Shown piece by piece: positions 10,436 through 21,094 of a DNA stretch of 64,000 nt (position 1 is the stretch's first letter; every line of letters begins with the position of its first letter). The notes beneath the pieces are model-generated. The model searched no databases and was not told the DNA's origin. It was given only the letters and a program-made list of their open reading frames with translations. A program made the position numbers and the translations under genes. The DNA is taken from positions 64,313,582 through 64,377,581 of the forward strand of contig NC_037668.1 in NCBI RefSeq assembly GCF_003255815.1, in the 5' to 3' direction. The DNA is from Theropithecus gelada. Lineage: Eukaryota; Chordata; Mammalia; Primates; Cercopithecidae.

Positions 10436-10675
10436 TGAAGGTCTTCTTTCAAATGTCATCTTCTCAGAGCCTCCTTCCCCGACTGCCTATTTCTCTATCC
10501 CCTCTTCCAGTCCACCCCTGGCCTTCCCCATCTCACCATTTTCTTTTATTTTCTCCTTGTTTATCATCTCCCTCCCCTACTAAAGTGTAAGCTTCCTGAG
10601 GACAGAGACCTTGTCTGTCTTGTTCCCCTTGTGTGTCTCAAACAACGAATATTTGTTGAATGAATGAATGCTACA
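10436..10675 (+). mobile_element. L2 LINE 3' end
   Basis: CAAATGTCATCTTCTCAGAG, CTCCCTCCCCTACTAAAGTG, TAAGCTTCCTGAGGACAGAG and the L2 terminus ATATTTGTTGAATGAATGAA are present in order. Confidence 0.9.
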
Positions 10676-10735
10676 TAGCTAATATGGACAGAGCAAGGAT
10701 TCCAACAGGGTTGTTTGGTCCAGAAAACATGACCT

Positions 10736-10999
10736 AGGCTGAGGCAGGTGGATCACCTGAGGTCAGGAGTTGGAGACCAACCTGGGCAACATGGTGAAAC
10801 CCGGTCTCTACTAAAAATACAAAAATTAGCCGGGTGTGGTGGCACGTATGTGTAGTCCCAGCTACTCGGGAGACCAAGGGAGAAGAAACACTAGAACCTG
10901 GGAGGCGGAGGTTGCAGTGAGCCGAGATCGCACCACTGCACTCCAGCCTGGGTGACATAGCGAGACCCTGTCTCAAAAAACAAAAACAAACAAAAAAAC
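10736..10999 (+). mobile_element. AluS, 5' truncated
   Basis: Begins at GGCTGAGGCAGGTGGATCAC, about 40 nt into the Alu, and ends in an interrupted A-tail (CAAAAACAAACAAAAAAAC). No convincing target duplication, so the left end may have been lost later. Confidence 0.9.
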
Positions 11000-11934
11000 C
11001 CCACAACCTGCTTGTGGTCCCTGCAGCAATGCTGACTGTCTCTGTCAAGGCTAAAGCAGTGTCCAGGGGAGGGGTCATCCCATGCAGAGGAAGCCTTGGG
11101 CCTGGGGTCCCAGTGAATCTGTCTCAGTCCGATGGCAGCCATGGAATGAACAGTGTTACATGTGAGATGCTAACGTTCCCACCCCAGCCCCTCTTGTGGT
11201 CAGTGGATAGAGACAGAGACTAGTTTTGAGTAGCTGGGGTGGAGGTAGGGGGCTGGGAGAGGAGTGATGACTTTCTTTGCATTCAGCTGGGCTCCTTACC
11301 ATCCGGGCCTGCTCTGGATTTGCTATCTAGACTGAGCACAGCTGGGGTGATTGGGGGGCTCTGCACAGCTGGTGCTGCTCCTTGAGCTCAGCTGTTTATT
11401 AGGATTGGCGGTTGGGGGAGGGATTCTATTTGTCTGAGAATGACGGGGACAGGGAGAAGGACTTTCTGGAGATGAGTGGCAGGAGAGATAAGCCTGATGT
11501 GTGACTTTCTGACGCTTCGTTGGTTTGAAAATGAGTCCTGGGCCCAGATATAGGATTGGCAGGGGGATCAGAGAGGGCTGGGAGTCAGGAGACTGGGTCA
11601 TAGTGCCAGGGGAGGAGGCAGCTGGGTCCTGGGTCACCTTGACTGGTCTGCTGGGGAAGGATGGGTTGCCAGGCTGGTATGTTTTGGAATCAGCCTCAGT
11701 GTCTCCAAGTGCCTGGGCTTGCCTTTGCTCCTGTTCTCTAAAGAAGCCCGAGTGGTTGGAGCTCACAGACCAAGGGCCAGAAATTACACTGGTGTCAGGT
11801 GTGGGCAGGCCTGGACATCCTCCATATGCCTCTCCATATCCACCCTCTCCCCATCTTGTGCTGCAGAAGGCTGGTCCATGCCCACACCTCAGGGGGCTCC
11901 TTTGTCCCTCTGCTGGTTGGCTTGGCCAATGGGA
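11000..11934. other. Unique sequence
   Basis: No recognised repeat. The longest open frame in the window (240 codons, minus, 11323-12045) overlaps this stretch. Its product is Pro/Ser/Gln-rich with no domain, and it runs into an LTR-like repeat, so I do not call a gene. Confidence 0.45.
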
Positions 11935-12565
11935 GACATGGGCAGGGAAGAGAAGAGTGGCCATAGCTTTCATCCCCTCCCTCCTTTCCTGCCATGTGGT
12001 TGGGGGTTGATTGCAAGCCTCTACCAAGGTCACAGCTGCTGTCATGCAGCCCTCCCCCTATAGCTACAGTCTTTAGGTTCCCTTCCCTTTTAGGCCTGGA
12101 ATGTGACAACTCTCCACTCTCGCAGGTCCCGAGGTCCTACACCACCCCTTGTTGACTTTCCTGCTTCCTGCCTATGCCTCTGTAAATAGTCTTTTTTTTT
12201 TTTTTTGAGATAGAGTCTCACTCTGTCACCCAAGCTGCAGTGTAATGGCCCCATTTTGGCTCACTGCAACCTCCGCCTCCCAGGTTCAAGCGATTCTCCT
12301 GCTCAGCTCTCCAAGCAGCTGGGATTACAGGTGTCTGCCACCATGTGTGGCTGATTTTTGCATTTTTAGTAGAGATAGAGTTTTGCCATGTTGGCCAGGC
12401 TGGTCTTGAACTCTTGACCTCAGGTGATCCACCTGCCTCGGCCTCCCAAAGTGCTGGGATTACAGGTGTGAGCCACTGTGCTTGGCCTGTAAATAGTCTC
12501 TTTACTAACTTCTGTTCAATTTGAATGTGACATCCCTTCCCTGCTGGGATCCTGACTAATGTATC
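11935..12565 (+). mobile_element. LTR-like interspersed repeat, unclassified, split by an Alu
   Basis: The pieces GGTCACAGCTGCTGTCATGC, CTATAGCTACAGTC, CCTTGTTGACTTTCC, TCTGTAAATAGTCTC and CTGACTAATGTATCA line up with the block at 40850-41220. The ending resembles the 3' boundary of an LTR. I recognise the layout but not the family. The left limit is uncertain. Confidence 0.5.
12192..12487 (-). mobile_element. AluS, full length
   Basis: Antisense Alu with T-run 12192-12206 and a perfect TGTAAATAGTCT target duplication (12181-12192, 12488-12499). It interrupts the LTR-like repeat at 11935-12565. Confidence 0.93.
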
Positions 12566-12601
12566 ACCCTTGTTCCAAATGGTTGCCCCTAAGCGTGACT
12601 G

Positions 12602-13467
12602 GCAGGCCCACAGATCTGTCTCTTGCTTCAGACAACAGTATTTTTGTGGAGCAGACCCGGGACTCCCCCTCTTTTAGCTTCGATTGCTCCCAATCTCCTC
12701 TTCAGTCACAACCTCCAGGACCATCTTCTTGGCCTCTCTCTGCTTCCTGGACCAGCCAACACTGTTTCTATGATGAGCTCCTTATTGCTGACGAGCCGTG
12801 AGCTCCCAGATTCATTAGAATTATTTCACCCATGTGGAGGCTGCCAGCAATTGTCTGGTCCACCCGCATCTGCAGGCCTCCTGGACCAACCTCTCTCTGG
12901 GCTTTCATTTCAGTCTTGATGATGTGGCTTGGAGGGCATGGGACAACTTCGAGTTGGTGGAGGAGAAGTCTGAGGGCTCTGAAAACTTGAAAATTTGAAA
13001 ATGTATTGGAAACGCAAAACCAGCCCTGTGGTGCCAAACCAGGACCCTGGCTGCACCCTCTTCTAGGACATGCAGAAGCCATCCCATGATGAGAGAGGTG
13101 AAACCCTGGACCGCACGATAAATGCCCTGGTTCAGAAGAACCTGAACCAGGCCCTTTTGCACCTGAGTTCCCTGGGTTCTGTCCACACAGGCTCCACCTC
13201 TCTGAGTTCCTGGAGAGCCACTTTCTTATCAAGAAGATGAGCAAGCTCCTAACCCACCTCTGCAGGCAGAAGGCTCACCCTCAACCAGGACAGGGACCTT
13301 CTGGACCCCAGAGGGCTTTGAGGGGCCTCTCTGCACCTCTCTGGTAGCAGGGCTTCTGCCTGAGCTGCTTCCTGCAGCCATTGGGCAGCTTTTTAGCCAT
13401 CCTGGAGCCCTCGTCCAAGCCATGGACCAAATGGAAACAATAAAGCTTTTTGCATTAAGGAAAAAAG
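12602..13467 (+). pseudogene. FTLP: Ferritin light chain processed pseudogene
   Basis: A full-length, intronless retrocopy of the mRNA for ferritin light chain, the iron-storage shell subunit. The 5' UTR is recognisable from 12602 and includes a decayed iron-responsive element (about 12617-12660) whose loop reads CAGTAT instead of the functional CAGTGT. The start codon has become GTG at 12798, and a TAG occurs at codon 7 (12816-12818). Later landmarks in order are GATGATGTGGCT (12917-12928), AACGCAAAACCAG (13010-13022), CTGAACCAGGCCCTTTTG (13142-13159) and ATCAAGAAGATGAGC (13228-13242). The 3' UTR has GGACCAAATGGAAAC, an AATAAA signal at 13439-13444 and a short A-rich tail (13459-13466). Small deletions, frameshifts and dozens of substitutions show it is old and non-coding. 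No target duplication was found. Identification is from memory of the FTL mRNA; absence of introns and the near-complete length leave little doubt. Confidence 0.93.
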
Positions 13468-13654
13468 TGCTCCCGTGGGTATTCCCAAAATGGTCATCAG
13501 TATAGAGATCATGGAAACACGTGTGTTGCCTAGATTTCCAAAGGCTGCTTTCCTGCCTATGCAGGTTGGCCCAACCTCGGGGCAAAGGGAGAGCCTCACT
13601 ACTAGGGGTTAGGAGACATAGGTGGCAGATCCTCGGCCTTTCCCTTCTCTCTTC
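13468..13654. other. Unique sequence
   Basis: Short flank 3' of the FTL retrocopy; nothing recognised. Confidence 0.4.
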
Positions 13655-13905
13655 TCAAGATCAGTTTTCTCATCTATAAAATGGTGGTAATGATAAGTGT
13701 GGTGACCACTAGGTGCCTGTATATACATGACCCCATTTGTCTTCCTGGAAGTCCTGTGAGATGGCCTCTCTTCACATCCCTAGCTTATGGGCAGGAAACA
13801 GGCTCAGAGAGGCGAATTGCCTGGCTCCAGTTCACACGGTCTGAAAGTGGTAGACTGGAATTCAGACCAGGTCTCTCTGTGCCCTACACCCCTTTGCCTG
13901 CTCTG
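13655..13905 (-). mobile_element. MIR SINE remnants
   Basis: A short plus-strand MIR scrap (CAGTTTTCTCATCTATAAAA, 13661-13680) is followed by antisense MIR sequence (GGCAGGAAACAGGCTCAGAG, GACTGGAATTCAGACCAGG). Confidence 0.65.
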
Positions 13906-13944
13906 CTCATCTTTTTGGGCCATTTGAGACAGAGGGAGGGGTCG

Positions 13945-14845
13945 CTCCTCGTTCTTTTTAACGGCTACCTATATCTCATTGGATGCACACCCCACTGTGT
14001 AAGCAATTGCCTATGGATGGACATTGAGGTTTTTCTCATTCAAAAAATTCTTTCCGATAATGATACTAGGAATAATTTTGTATACTCATCAATTCATACA
14101 TGTTCATGCATATCTTTTTGTGTAATTCCTAGAAGTGTAATTGCTATGGAAAAGGGTATATTGATAGATGTTACCAAATTGCCTATCTTTCCATAGAGAT
14201 TGCACAGGCAGCAATGTGAGATGCCAGCTTCCTCTCGTCTTCACCAACACAGTATGTTAGCAAGCTTTTTGATCTCTGCCAATCTGATTGGTAAAATGTG
14301 TATCGGGTGATTTTATTTCACATTTTTCTTAGAGGTGAGGTTGAGCACCTTTTCAAATGTTCAAGACCTATCTATTTTCTTTGCTGGGGACTATTTTCAT
14401 ATCCTTTGTTCGTTTTTCTATTGTGTTGCTGGTCTTTTTCTCAATAGAATTGTAAGACTTTTTTTACACAAGTGGGAAATGAACCCTTTATCTGTGACAA
14501 GCACCAGATATTTCTCCTGGTTTGTTGTCTTTTGACTTTGCTAATAGTGATTTCTGCCATGAGGAAATTTTCTATTTTTATATATACACATTTAGCAGCG
14601 CTTTTAATTTTTTGGCTTCTGGGTGTCTTGTCAAAGGCCTTCTCACATGAAGATTATTTTTAAAAACTTCCCCATGGTTCCTTCTAGGCTGCTTATTACT
14701 TCATTTAAAAATATTTAAATCCTTGAATTTAAACAAATTCATCTGGCATTTATTTTGGTATAAGGGGTGAGAAATGGACCTAATTTTAATTTTTTTCTCA
14801 ATGGCTGCCCTGTTGTCCTAATAACATGATTGAATAGTTCATCTT
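13945..14845 (-). mobile_element. Old L1 LINE, antisense
   Basis: On the plus strand the antisense of L1 3' sequence is readable: GAAGTGTAATTGCTATGGAA, GCCAATCTGATTGGTAAAAT, GAGGTTGAGCACCTTTTC, TTGTTGTCTTTTGACTTTGC and TCATCTGGCATTTATTTTGG. An AT-rich mammalian-wide L1. The coding frame is lost; the 171-codon plus frame here is antisense noise. Confidence 0.8.
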
Positions 14846-15364
14846 CTCTTCAATGACCGCCCCCCACAAGTAAACATTGTTTGATGTATGATGTATAACA
14901 TGTTTTGATATATGTTTCAAAATGACTGAATCAAACTAATAAACATCCATCACCTCACTTTTTGTTGTGGTGAGAGCTCTTAAGCGCTAATCTCTTAGCA
15001 ATTTTCAAGTATACAATAGTATACAATATATTATTAAATATATAGCTACCATGCTACACAATCTGTCTCCAGAACTTATTCATCCTATTTCATTGAAACT
15101 TGGTACTCTTTAATCAACATTTCCCAATTCCTTCCTCTCCCTGCCCAAACCCTGGCAACTGCCACTCCACAATCTGCTTCTATAAATTAAACTTTTTTAG
15201 ATTTCACATATAAATGAGATCATGCAGTATTTGTCTTTTTGTGCTTGACTTATTTCACTTAGCATAACGTCCTCCAGGTACAGCCACATTGCCAAAAATG
15301 TCAGGATTTCCTTCTTTTTTATGGCTGACTAGTATTCTATTGCATACAGATACTACATTTTCTT

Positions 15365-15665
15365 ATTTATTTATTTTTTGAGATGAAGTCTCGGTCTGTC
15401 GTCAGGCTGGAGTGCAATGGCACAATCTTGGCTCACAACCCCTGCCTCCTGGGTTCAAGTGATACTCCTCTCTCAGCCTTCTAAGTAGCTGGGATTACAA
15501 GTGTGTGCCACAACACCCGGCTAATTTTTTGTATTTTTAGTAGAGATGAGGTTTCACCATGTTGGCCAAGCTGGTCTTGAACTCCTGACCTCAAGTGATC
15601 TGCCCAACTCGGCCTCTCAAAGTGCTGGGATTACTCTCAAAGTGCATGAGATACTGTACCCAGCC
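15365..15665 (-). mobile_element. AluS, full length
   Basis: Antisense Alu inserted in L1. Flanks AGATACTACATTTTCTT and AGATACCACATTTTCTT form a target duplication with one mismatch. A short internal repeat of CTCTCAAAGTGC occurs near its right end (about 15615-15645). Confidence 0.9.
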
Positions 15666-16149
15666 CAGATACCACATTTTCTTTATTCATTCATCTGTCG
15701 ATGAACACTTACGTGGATTCTATATCTTGGCTATTGTAATAATGCTGCCATGAACATGGGAGTGCAGATGTCACTTCAAGATCCTGATTTCAATTCCTTT
15801 GGATAGATCCACATTTCTTTGAAATTGCTGAATCCTATTTAATTCTATTTTTAACTTTTTGAGGAACCTCTATACTGTTTTCTATAATGAATGGCTATGC
15901 CAATTTGCATTCTCACCAGTAGTGTACGAGGGTTACCTTTCCTCCACATCCTTGCCAACACTTGTTACTTTTGTCTTTTTGATAACAGTCATCCTAACAG
16001 ATGTAAATTGATATCTCGTTATGATTTTAATTTGCATTTCCCTGATGATTAGTGATGTTGAGAATTTTTTCATATACCCACTGACCATTTGTATATCTTC
16101 TTTTGATCCTTAATGGTTTTGAATGCTCATGTTTTAAAATTTTTCTGTG

Positions 16150-16421
16150 TCACGCCTGTAAATCCCATCACTTCAGGAGGCTGAGGCAGGTGGATCACGA
16201 GGTCAGGAGATCGAGACCATCATGGCTAACACGGTGAAACCCTGTCTCCACTAAAAATGCAAAAAATTAGCCGGGGGTGGCGGCGGACACCTGTAGTCCC
16301 AGCTACTTGGGAGGCTGAGGCAGGAGAATGGCGTGAACCTGGGAGGTGGAGCTTGCAGTGAGCCGAGATCGCGCCACTGCACTCTAGCCTGGGCGACTGA
16401 GAGAGACTCTGTCTCAAAAAA
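16150..16421 (+). mobile_element. AluY, slightly 5' truncated
   Basis: Begins at TCACGCCTGTAAATCCC, lacking about 20 nt, and has Y-type words (GATCACGAGGTCAGGAGATC, GGAGCTTGCAGTGAGCC). The flanks share TTTTTCTGTG, consistent with a target duplication after the A-tail. Confidence 0.9.
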
Positions 16422-16646
16422 AAAATTTTTTTTTTCTGTGCTTTTTGTTTTGTTCCATTGACATATTTTTCTACTCACAACTTACTACTATACTATTCAA
16501 ATTATTGCAGATCTATAATAAGTTTAAATATCTGATAGGGCTAGTTTCCCCTCTCATTACTTTTCAGAATTTTCCTGGCTCTTTTTCATGTTCTTGTTTT
16601 TAAATATGAACTTCAAACTTACCTGATGACACATAACATTCTTATT

Positions 16647-16944
16647 GGGGATGAGTGCAGTGGTTCACATTTATAATCCCAGCACTTTGTGAGGCTGAGG
16701 TGGGAGGATCGCTTGAGCCTAGGAGTTTGAGACCAGCCTGGGCAACATGGTGAGATCCCATCTCTACAAAAAAAAATTAGCCAGGCATAGTGGTGCAACA
16801 CTGTGGTCCCAGATACCCAGGAGGCTGAAATGGGAGGATTGCTCGAACCCAGAATTTCGAGGCTGAAGTGAGCCATAATCATCACTGCACTCCAGCCGGG
16901 GAGACAGAGCAAGACCTTGTCTCAAAAAAAAAAAAAAAAAAAAA
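16647..16944 (+). mobile_element. AluJ, full length
   Basis: Sense Alu with J-type words (GGATCGCTTGAGCCTAGGAG, GGGCAACATGGTGAGATCCC) and a 20-nt A-tail. Sits in antisense L1. Confidence 0.92.
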
Positions 16945-17880
16945 TTCCTGTTGGTATTTTTATTGGAAAATGTAAGTGTTACAGAGTAAGAGAATACTGA
17001 TACAACTTCATGATGTTGATTAGTCCTATCTAAGAACACGATGTGTCTTTCCATTTGTTCAAGTCATCTTTTGGGTCCTTCAGCGGCATTTTAGTTTTTA
17101 CAAAAATACATATTTTGCACAATCCTAGGCATTTTATCTTATCATCTGTTCTTCCAGTATATGCCCCAACTGGTTGTCATTGTAAAATATGAAGGCCAAT
17201 TATTTTTGCATATTAATTTTATAGGTCACATCATTGAATGGTTTTTTAGTTGATTCTCTTTGGCGTACAAAGTATACAGTCATATCTTCTGCAAATGATA
17301 ATTTTACCTTCCCTTCTCAATTTTTATATAGTTAAATTATTTTTCTTACTTTATTGCAGCAGCTGGTACCTACAGAACAAGGCAAGGTAATAATGAAGAT
17401 ATTGGATGTCCCAGTCTTGTTCCTGACTTTAATGGGAATGCTTATAGTATTTCTTCATTAGGAGTTAAGGTGAATATATTTTATCATGTTAAGAAGTAGC
17501 TGTTTGTACTTATTTCATAAGAGTTTAAAGAAATTAAGAATGATTGCTGATTTATGCAGATAATCTATGCTTAAATCCTCTAATATGGTAAATTAATAGA
17601 TTTTCTGACACTAACCTCCTAGCATTTCTTAAGCTCCACTTGACAGATATACTATTTTTTTTCTGTGCTGCCAGATTCTGTATGCTACTGTTTTACTTAG
17701 AGTTTTTGCAGTGAAATTTATAAGTGAGATTGTTCTTTGTGTGTGTGTGTGTGTGCTTTCAGTTGGTATTGGTATTAGTATTCACGTTACACTCGCTTCA
17801 TAAAAAAATCTAGAAACTTTCCTTCTTTTTCTACGCCCTGTAACAGTTTAAATAGCACCAGAGAGATCCATCCCTTAAAG

Positions 17881-19124
17881 ATTTGGTTGAATTCCAGGGC
17901 GCCGACCTCAACCTGCTGCTGGTACCTGGGAAGAGGGTCTCAATGGCTCAGATGATTCTGCGACCTCTGCAGTTGGTCCAGCAGGACAATTTCAGGGGTG
18001 CTGACCAATTTCAGAGGTGCAGACTCCCAGGTCCTCTCTTCCACCGTCCTGGATCTCCATGCTGGGCGGGGCTACAAACATTCCAAATGAAAAGGTCACA
18101 GTGAAGCTGGGTGGGCAGACACAACCCATGGCAAATAGGGCTGGATTTGGAAGAGAGCATTTCCTCGGGCTGGGTTTAGGTGTATGGTAGGCTGCTGAGG
18201 TTGGGCTGGGCTCCGAGCGCCCTTTGCCTACCTTCCCTCTCTGGGTAGTTGGGTCTATCCAACCCACCATCTACAGTGGTAGCCTGCTGTTCTCTCTGTC
18301 TTTGGGTCTCCAGGTGGTCGTGAGGCCTCTGCCTTTTCATGATCATTTTACCGTCTGCTGTGGCACTTTGTGACCAGTGATCAGCCACACGTAGGCAGCC
18401 TCCAATCATTTCTGTGTCTTGGCCAAGGACGCTTCTTGCCGACTCTCCTTAAACACTACGTTATAAGCTGCAGGTACTTCTCCCCACCTCCTCCCCTCCC
18501 TCCCTCCTGCTCCCAACCCTTCAGGCCTGCTGGCACAGTTTAATTTCCAGCCCTGGTATTTCTTCCTAGCCCGTGACAACCTCAGGTGGAAGCAATTTCA
18601 CCGTCTTGTAACTCACCAGGTCATTATAATTAGTATCCGGGCACCCGGGGCGAGGGCGAAAGGAAGCAAAGGAACAGTTGATCCAGCCAGGCGGAGAGCA
18701 GCCTCTGTAGGGCTGGGGGCTGGGCACCCCTTCCTCCAGCTCCAGATTGTAACTCAGATTTTCTCAGGGCTCTGATTCTGCCAGCACCTGCCTCCCCTCC
18801 GTGTGTGTTGGGTGGGAATGGATGAGAAATCAGGACTCTCTGGCCTGAATGAGGGACCCAAGACCCTATCCCTGAGGCTGGGGTGAGATGAGGGGCCCTG
18901 TAAGGAGAGGACACACCTTCCCACCTCCCCTGCCCTAAAGGACCCAGTATTCCATCATGCCACCCCTCCCTGCCTCTGGGTCCCTCAGAACCAGAGCCTA
19001 CAAGAACTGGTGATGGTGGCAGTGGGGTGGACCTGAGTACAGCCCAAGGCACTGCCAAGAGTCTGTGTGACTCCCAGAGAAGTTCACAGGGTGAGAAAAT
19101 GTGACTTATCCGGCAGCAAAATTT
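17881..19124. other. Unique sequence
   Basis: No transposon recognised. GC rises relative to the L1 block to the left. 18600-18700 mixes an AT core (CATTATAATTAGTATCC) with a GC-rich stretch, a composition often seen in regulatory DNA. A 174-codon minus frame (18630-19154) has no domain. Confidence 0.45.
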
Positions 19125-19640
19125 CTCATGTTGGTGAGGGTTTTTTGGTTGCAACAGAAATGGACATAAGCAAGAAAGAGGGTTTATGGTCAGGATGTTG
19201 GGCTGTTTGTCTCAAAGTTAAGAGGAGATCAACCAGCTTGGGAAGAGTCAGGACTGAGGTAGCCCCAAGGAACCCAGAAATAGAAAAGCGTGGGTCATCA
19301 GCTTATGCAGCTAGTGAGAATCAGTTCCCACAACCCCCAGTCTCTGTGTTTTCAAGTGAAAAGTTCCAAATTTCTCATAGAGACCCATTTATTCATTCAT
19401 TTGTTCATTAAATGTTCCTACGCAGAATTCTGGGCACTAAGGATATAGCAGCGATGCAACGAGACAAAAATACTTCTTTTGCATCCTGCATTGTAGTGGG
19501 GGCAGAATCTGATTGGCTCAGTTTGGGTTAAGTGTCCACCTCTAAGCCAGTTGGCTGTGGCCAGGTGGGGTTCATGAGCTGGGAGTGGGTTCTACTACAA
19601 TGATCAAATAACTTTTTAAGACACAGGTCGGCTCTTGATT
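19125..19640. mobile_element. Decayed interspersed repeat with an L2-like insert
   Basis: TTGGTTGCAACAGAAA at the left and CAGAATCTGATTGGCTCAGT, TTGGCTGTGGCCAGGTGGG at the right look like one ancient repeat family that I cannot name. Between them 19385-19500 resembles an antisense L2 terminus (ATTCATTCATTTGTTCATTA, GGATATAGCAGCGATG). Confidence 0.4.
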
Positions 19641-20289
19641 GACATTGCAGAAAGCAGGCAGTGGGCTTCTGAGAAACAAGGCATGGTTGAGTCCATTCAG
19701 TCACTGAGACAGCAAGCATTTGCTCTGGGCAGCCTGGGTGTTCCCCGGGAGCAGCTTGTTCATCCCGCGTACCCCGGGATCTCTGGATCCTCCGCTTCTA
19801 AGCAGGCAGAGCGGGGCTGGCGGAGGTCCTCCCACACCATCAGTTTTCTCCCTGCACCAGACCTGACTCTCCAGGGTCTGGGGGAGAGGGTTGGACTTCT
19901 CCCCCTTCTGGTGTCGTCTGTACCTGCGCTAACTGGAAGGTTCCACAGACAGGGACCGGGCTTGCTCTTTCTGCTGTCCACCATAGCAAGAGCCAGTCCA
20001 GGGGCAGTCGTGGTGAGGGTTGTGATGTATCTGTTCCCCACACTCCATCTCTGACAATCGCATACCCCTAGGGACCCAGTCTGTTTAGTTCACTGGCCCT
20101 CCCCTGATTCTACAGCTCAGAAAAGAGGCTCACAAGCCTCCCTCACTCCTCCTCCTCTTCCAAACCCTGGGTTTTCCTGACTGAGCCTTGGGAGCCCTGG
20201 CTTAGCTGTGCCTGGTTTCAGCAGAAAGTGCCTGAGATGGCTGTGTGGACTCTCCAGAAAATTCCTGAATCAATCACTGGGGGCTTCCC
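19641..20289. other. Unique sequence
   Basis: No repeat recognised. Overlapping short frames on both strands without domains. Confidence 0.4.
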
Positions 20290-20620
20290 ACTTCAGACCC
20301 AGTCTGTAAGGTCCAGGGCCACCACCCCTCCTGAGCTGGAGCCTTATAAGGGGACTGTTGATAACAATACCATTATTGTCCTTAGCCGGGGGCAGGCTGA
20401 ACCCTCACTGAAGCGGGCTTGCCATTAGAACCCTGCAGAAACAAAGTAATAGGCTGCACAGAAAGCCATTTGTAATGTTGCTATAATTCCCATGATTCAT
20501 TAAACAGGAATGGAAAATGATAACATTTCCCCTGGGAAAAAACTCCTCCTGGAGTCGCATGCTGGGTTCACTTGGCTCAACTACTTTATTGACTAAGCAT
20601 CTTGTTGTGCTGACATGAAG
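20290..20620. promoter_or_regulatory. Candidate noncoding regulatory element (unproven)
   Basis: Repeat-free. Contains a perfect CArG-type palindrome CCTTATAAGG (20342-20351) and, 11 bp on, inverted SOX-type cores AACAAT (20363-20368) and ATTGT (20375-20379). Further AT-rich words follow (CCATTTGTAATGTTGC, CATGATTCATTAAACAGG, GAAAATGATAACATTT). The whole resembles a conserved enhancer in composition. No transcript or conservation evidence is available here. Confidence 0.3.
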
Positions 20621-21094
20621 AGCACACAGGCCCAGCGCCATTTCGTTTTACATTCCCTGAAATGGAAGCAGGGGAGGGAGTCCTGCCGGGGCCAGGAATT
20701 GACCTCGGAAATGGAACCTCTACGCTGTTTGGGTGGCCCAGTCCGGTATCCCCTGCAGGCCTGGACTTTCTGGGGCTAAGGATCCATTTGACCAAGGCCC
20801 CTTCAGCATCCTCTCCTCCAGGAGGGGTACAGCATGGGAGGAATTGGGTCTGCCTGTGTCAGAGCCCCAAGCCGGCAATGCTCAGCGCCGTGGGATGCCT
20901 GCCTTGAGAAATGCCACACAGTCTCCCAGCCATCCTACACATGTGACCTGTGATCTCCCAATGGCTTGCTCATCTCCTCCTTTACCTTTAAATGGTCTCA
21001 GACCACCAGGCCCTCCAGAGTCCCCGACAGAGAGGCCTCTGACACCCAGCTTGCTTCTGGCTCTTCTTCTCCCTCTGCTACTGCTGCCCTAGTT
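20621..21094. other. Unique sequence
   Basis: C/T-rich to the right. Nothing recognised. Confidence 0.4.

Larger units (their letters stand above)
14846..17880 (-). mobile_element. L1M LINE, antisense, interrupted by three Alus
   Basis: Antisense 3' UTR (14846-15360) then ORF2 antisense (15667-16140, 16430-16645, 16945-17880). Phrases include CATATAAATGAGATCATGCA, CATTTGCCC-like decay, TATTCATTCATCTGTCGATG, TTTGCATTTCCCTGATGATT and CCAGTCTTGTTCCTGACTTT. It may be more than one L1 copy. A (TG)9 run sits at 17738-17755. Confidence 0.8.

Noticed and set aside
11323..12045. Longest open frame in the window (240 codons, minus)
   Set aside because: Pro/Ser/Gln-rich, no domain, overlapped by 114- and 161-codon frames on the opposite strand, and its 5' part lies in an LTR-like repeat. 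A run this long is plausible by chance in GC-moderate DNA.
13681..14196. 171-codon plus frame
   Set aside because: Lies in antisense L1 and MIR; the product is not L1 ORF2 and has no domain.
18630..19154. 174-codon minus frame as a gene
   Set aside because: No recognised domain and no splice or promoter support; overlapped by another open frame on the plus strand.
20342..20351. Perfect CArG box as a stand-alone signal
   Set aside because: CC(A/T)6GG is expected about four times in 64 kb with equal base use, and four occur (20342, 28480, 34817, 51682). Only the local cluster near 20.3 kb is kept as a finding.
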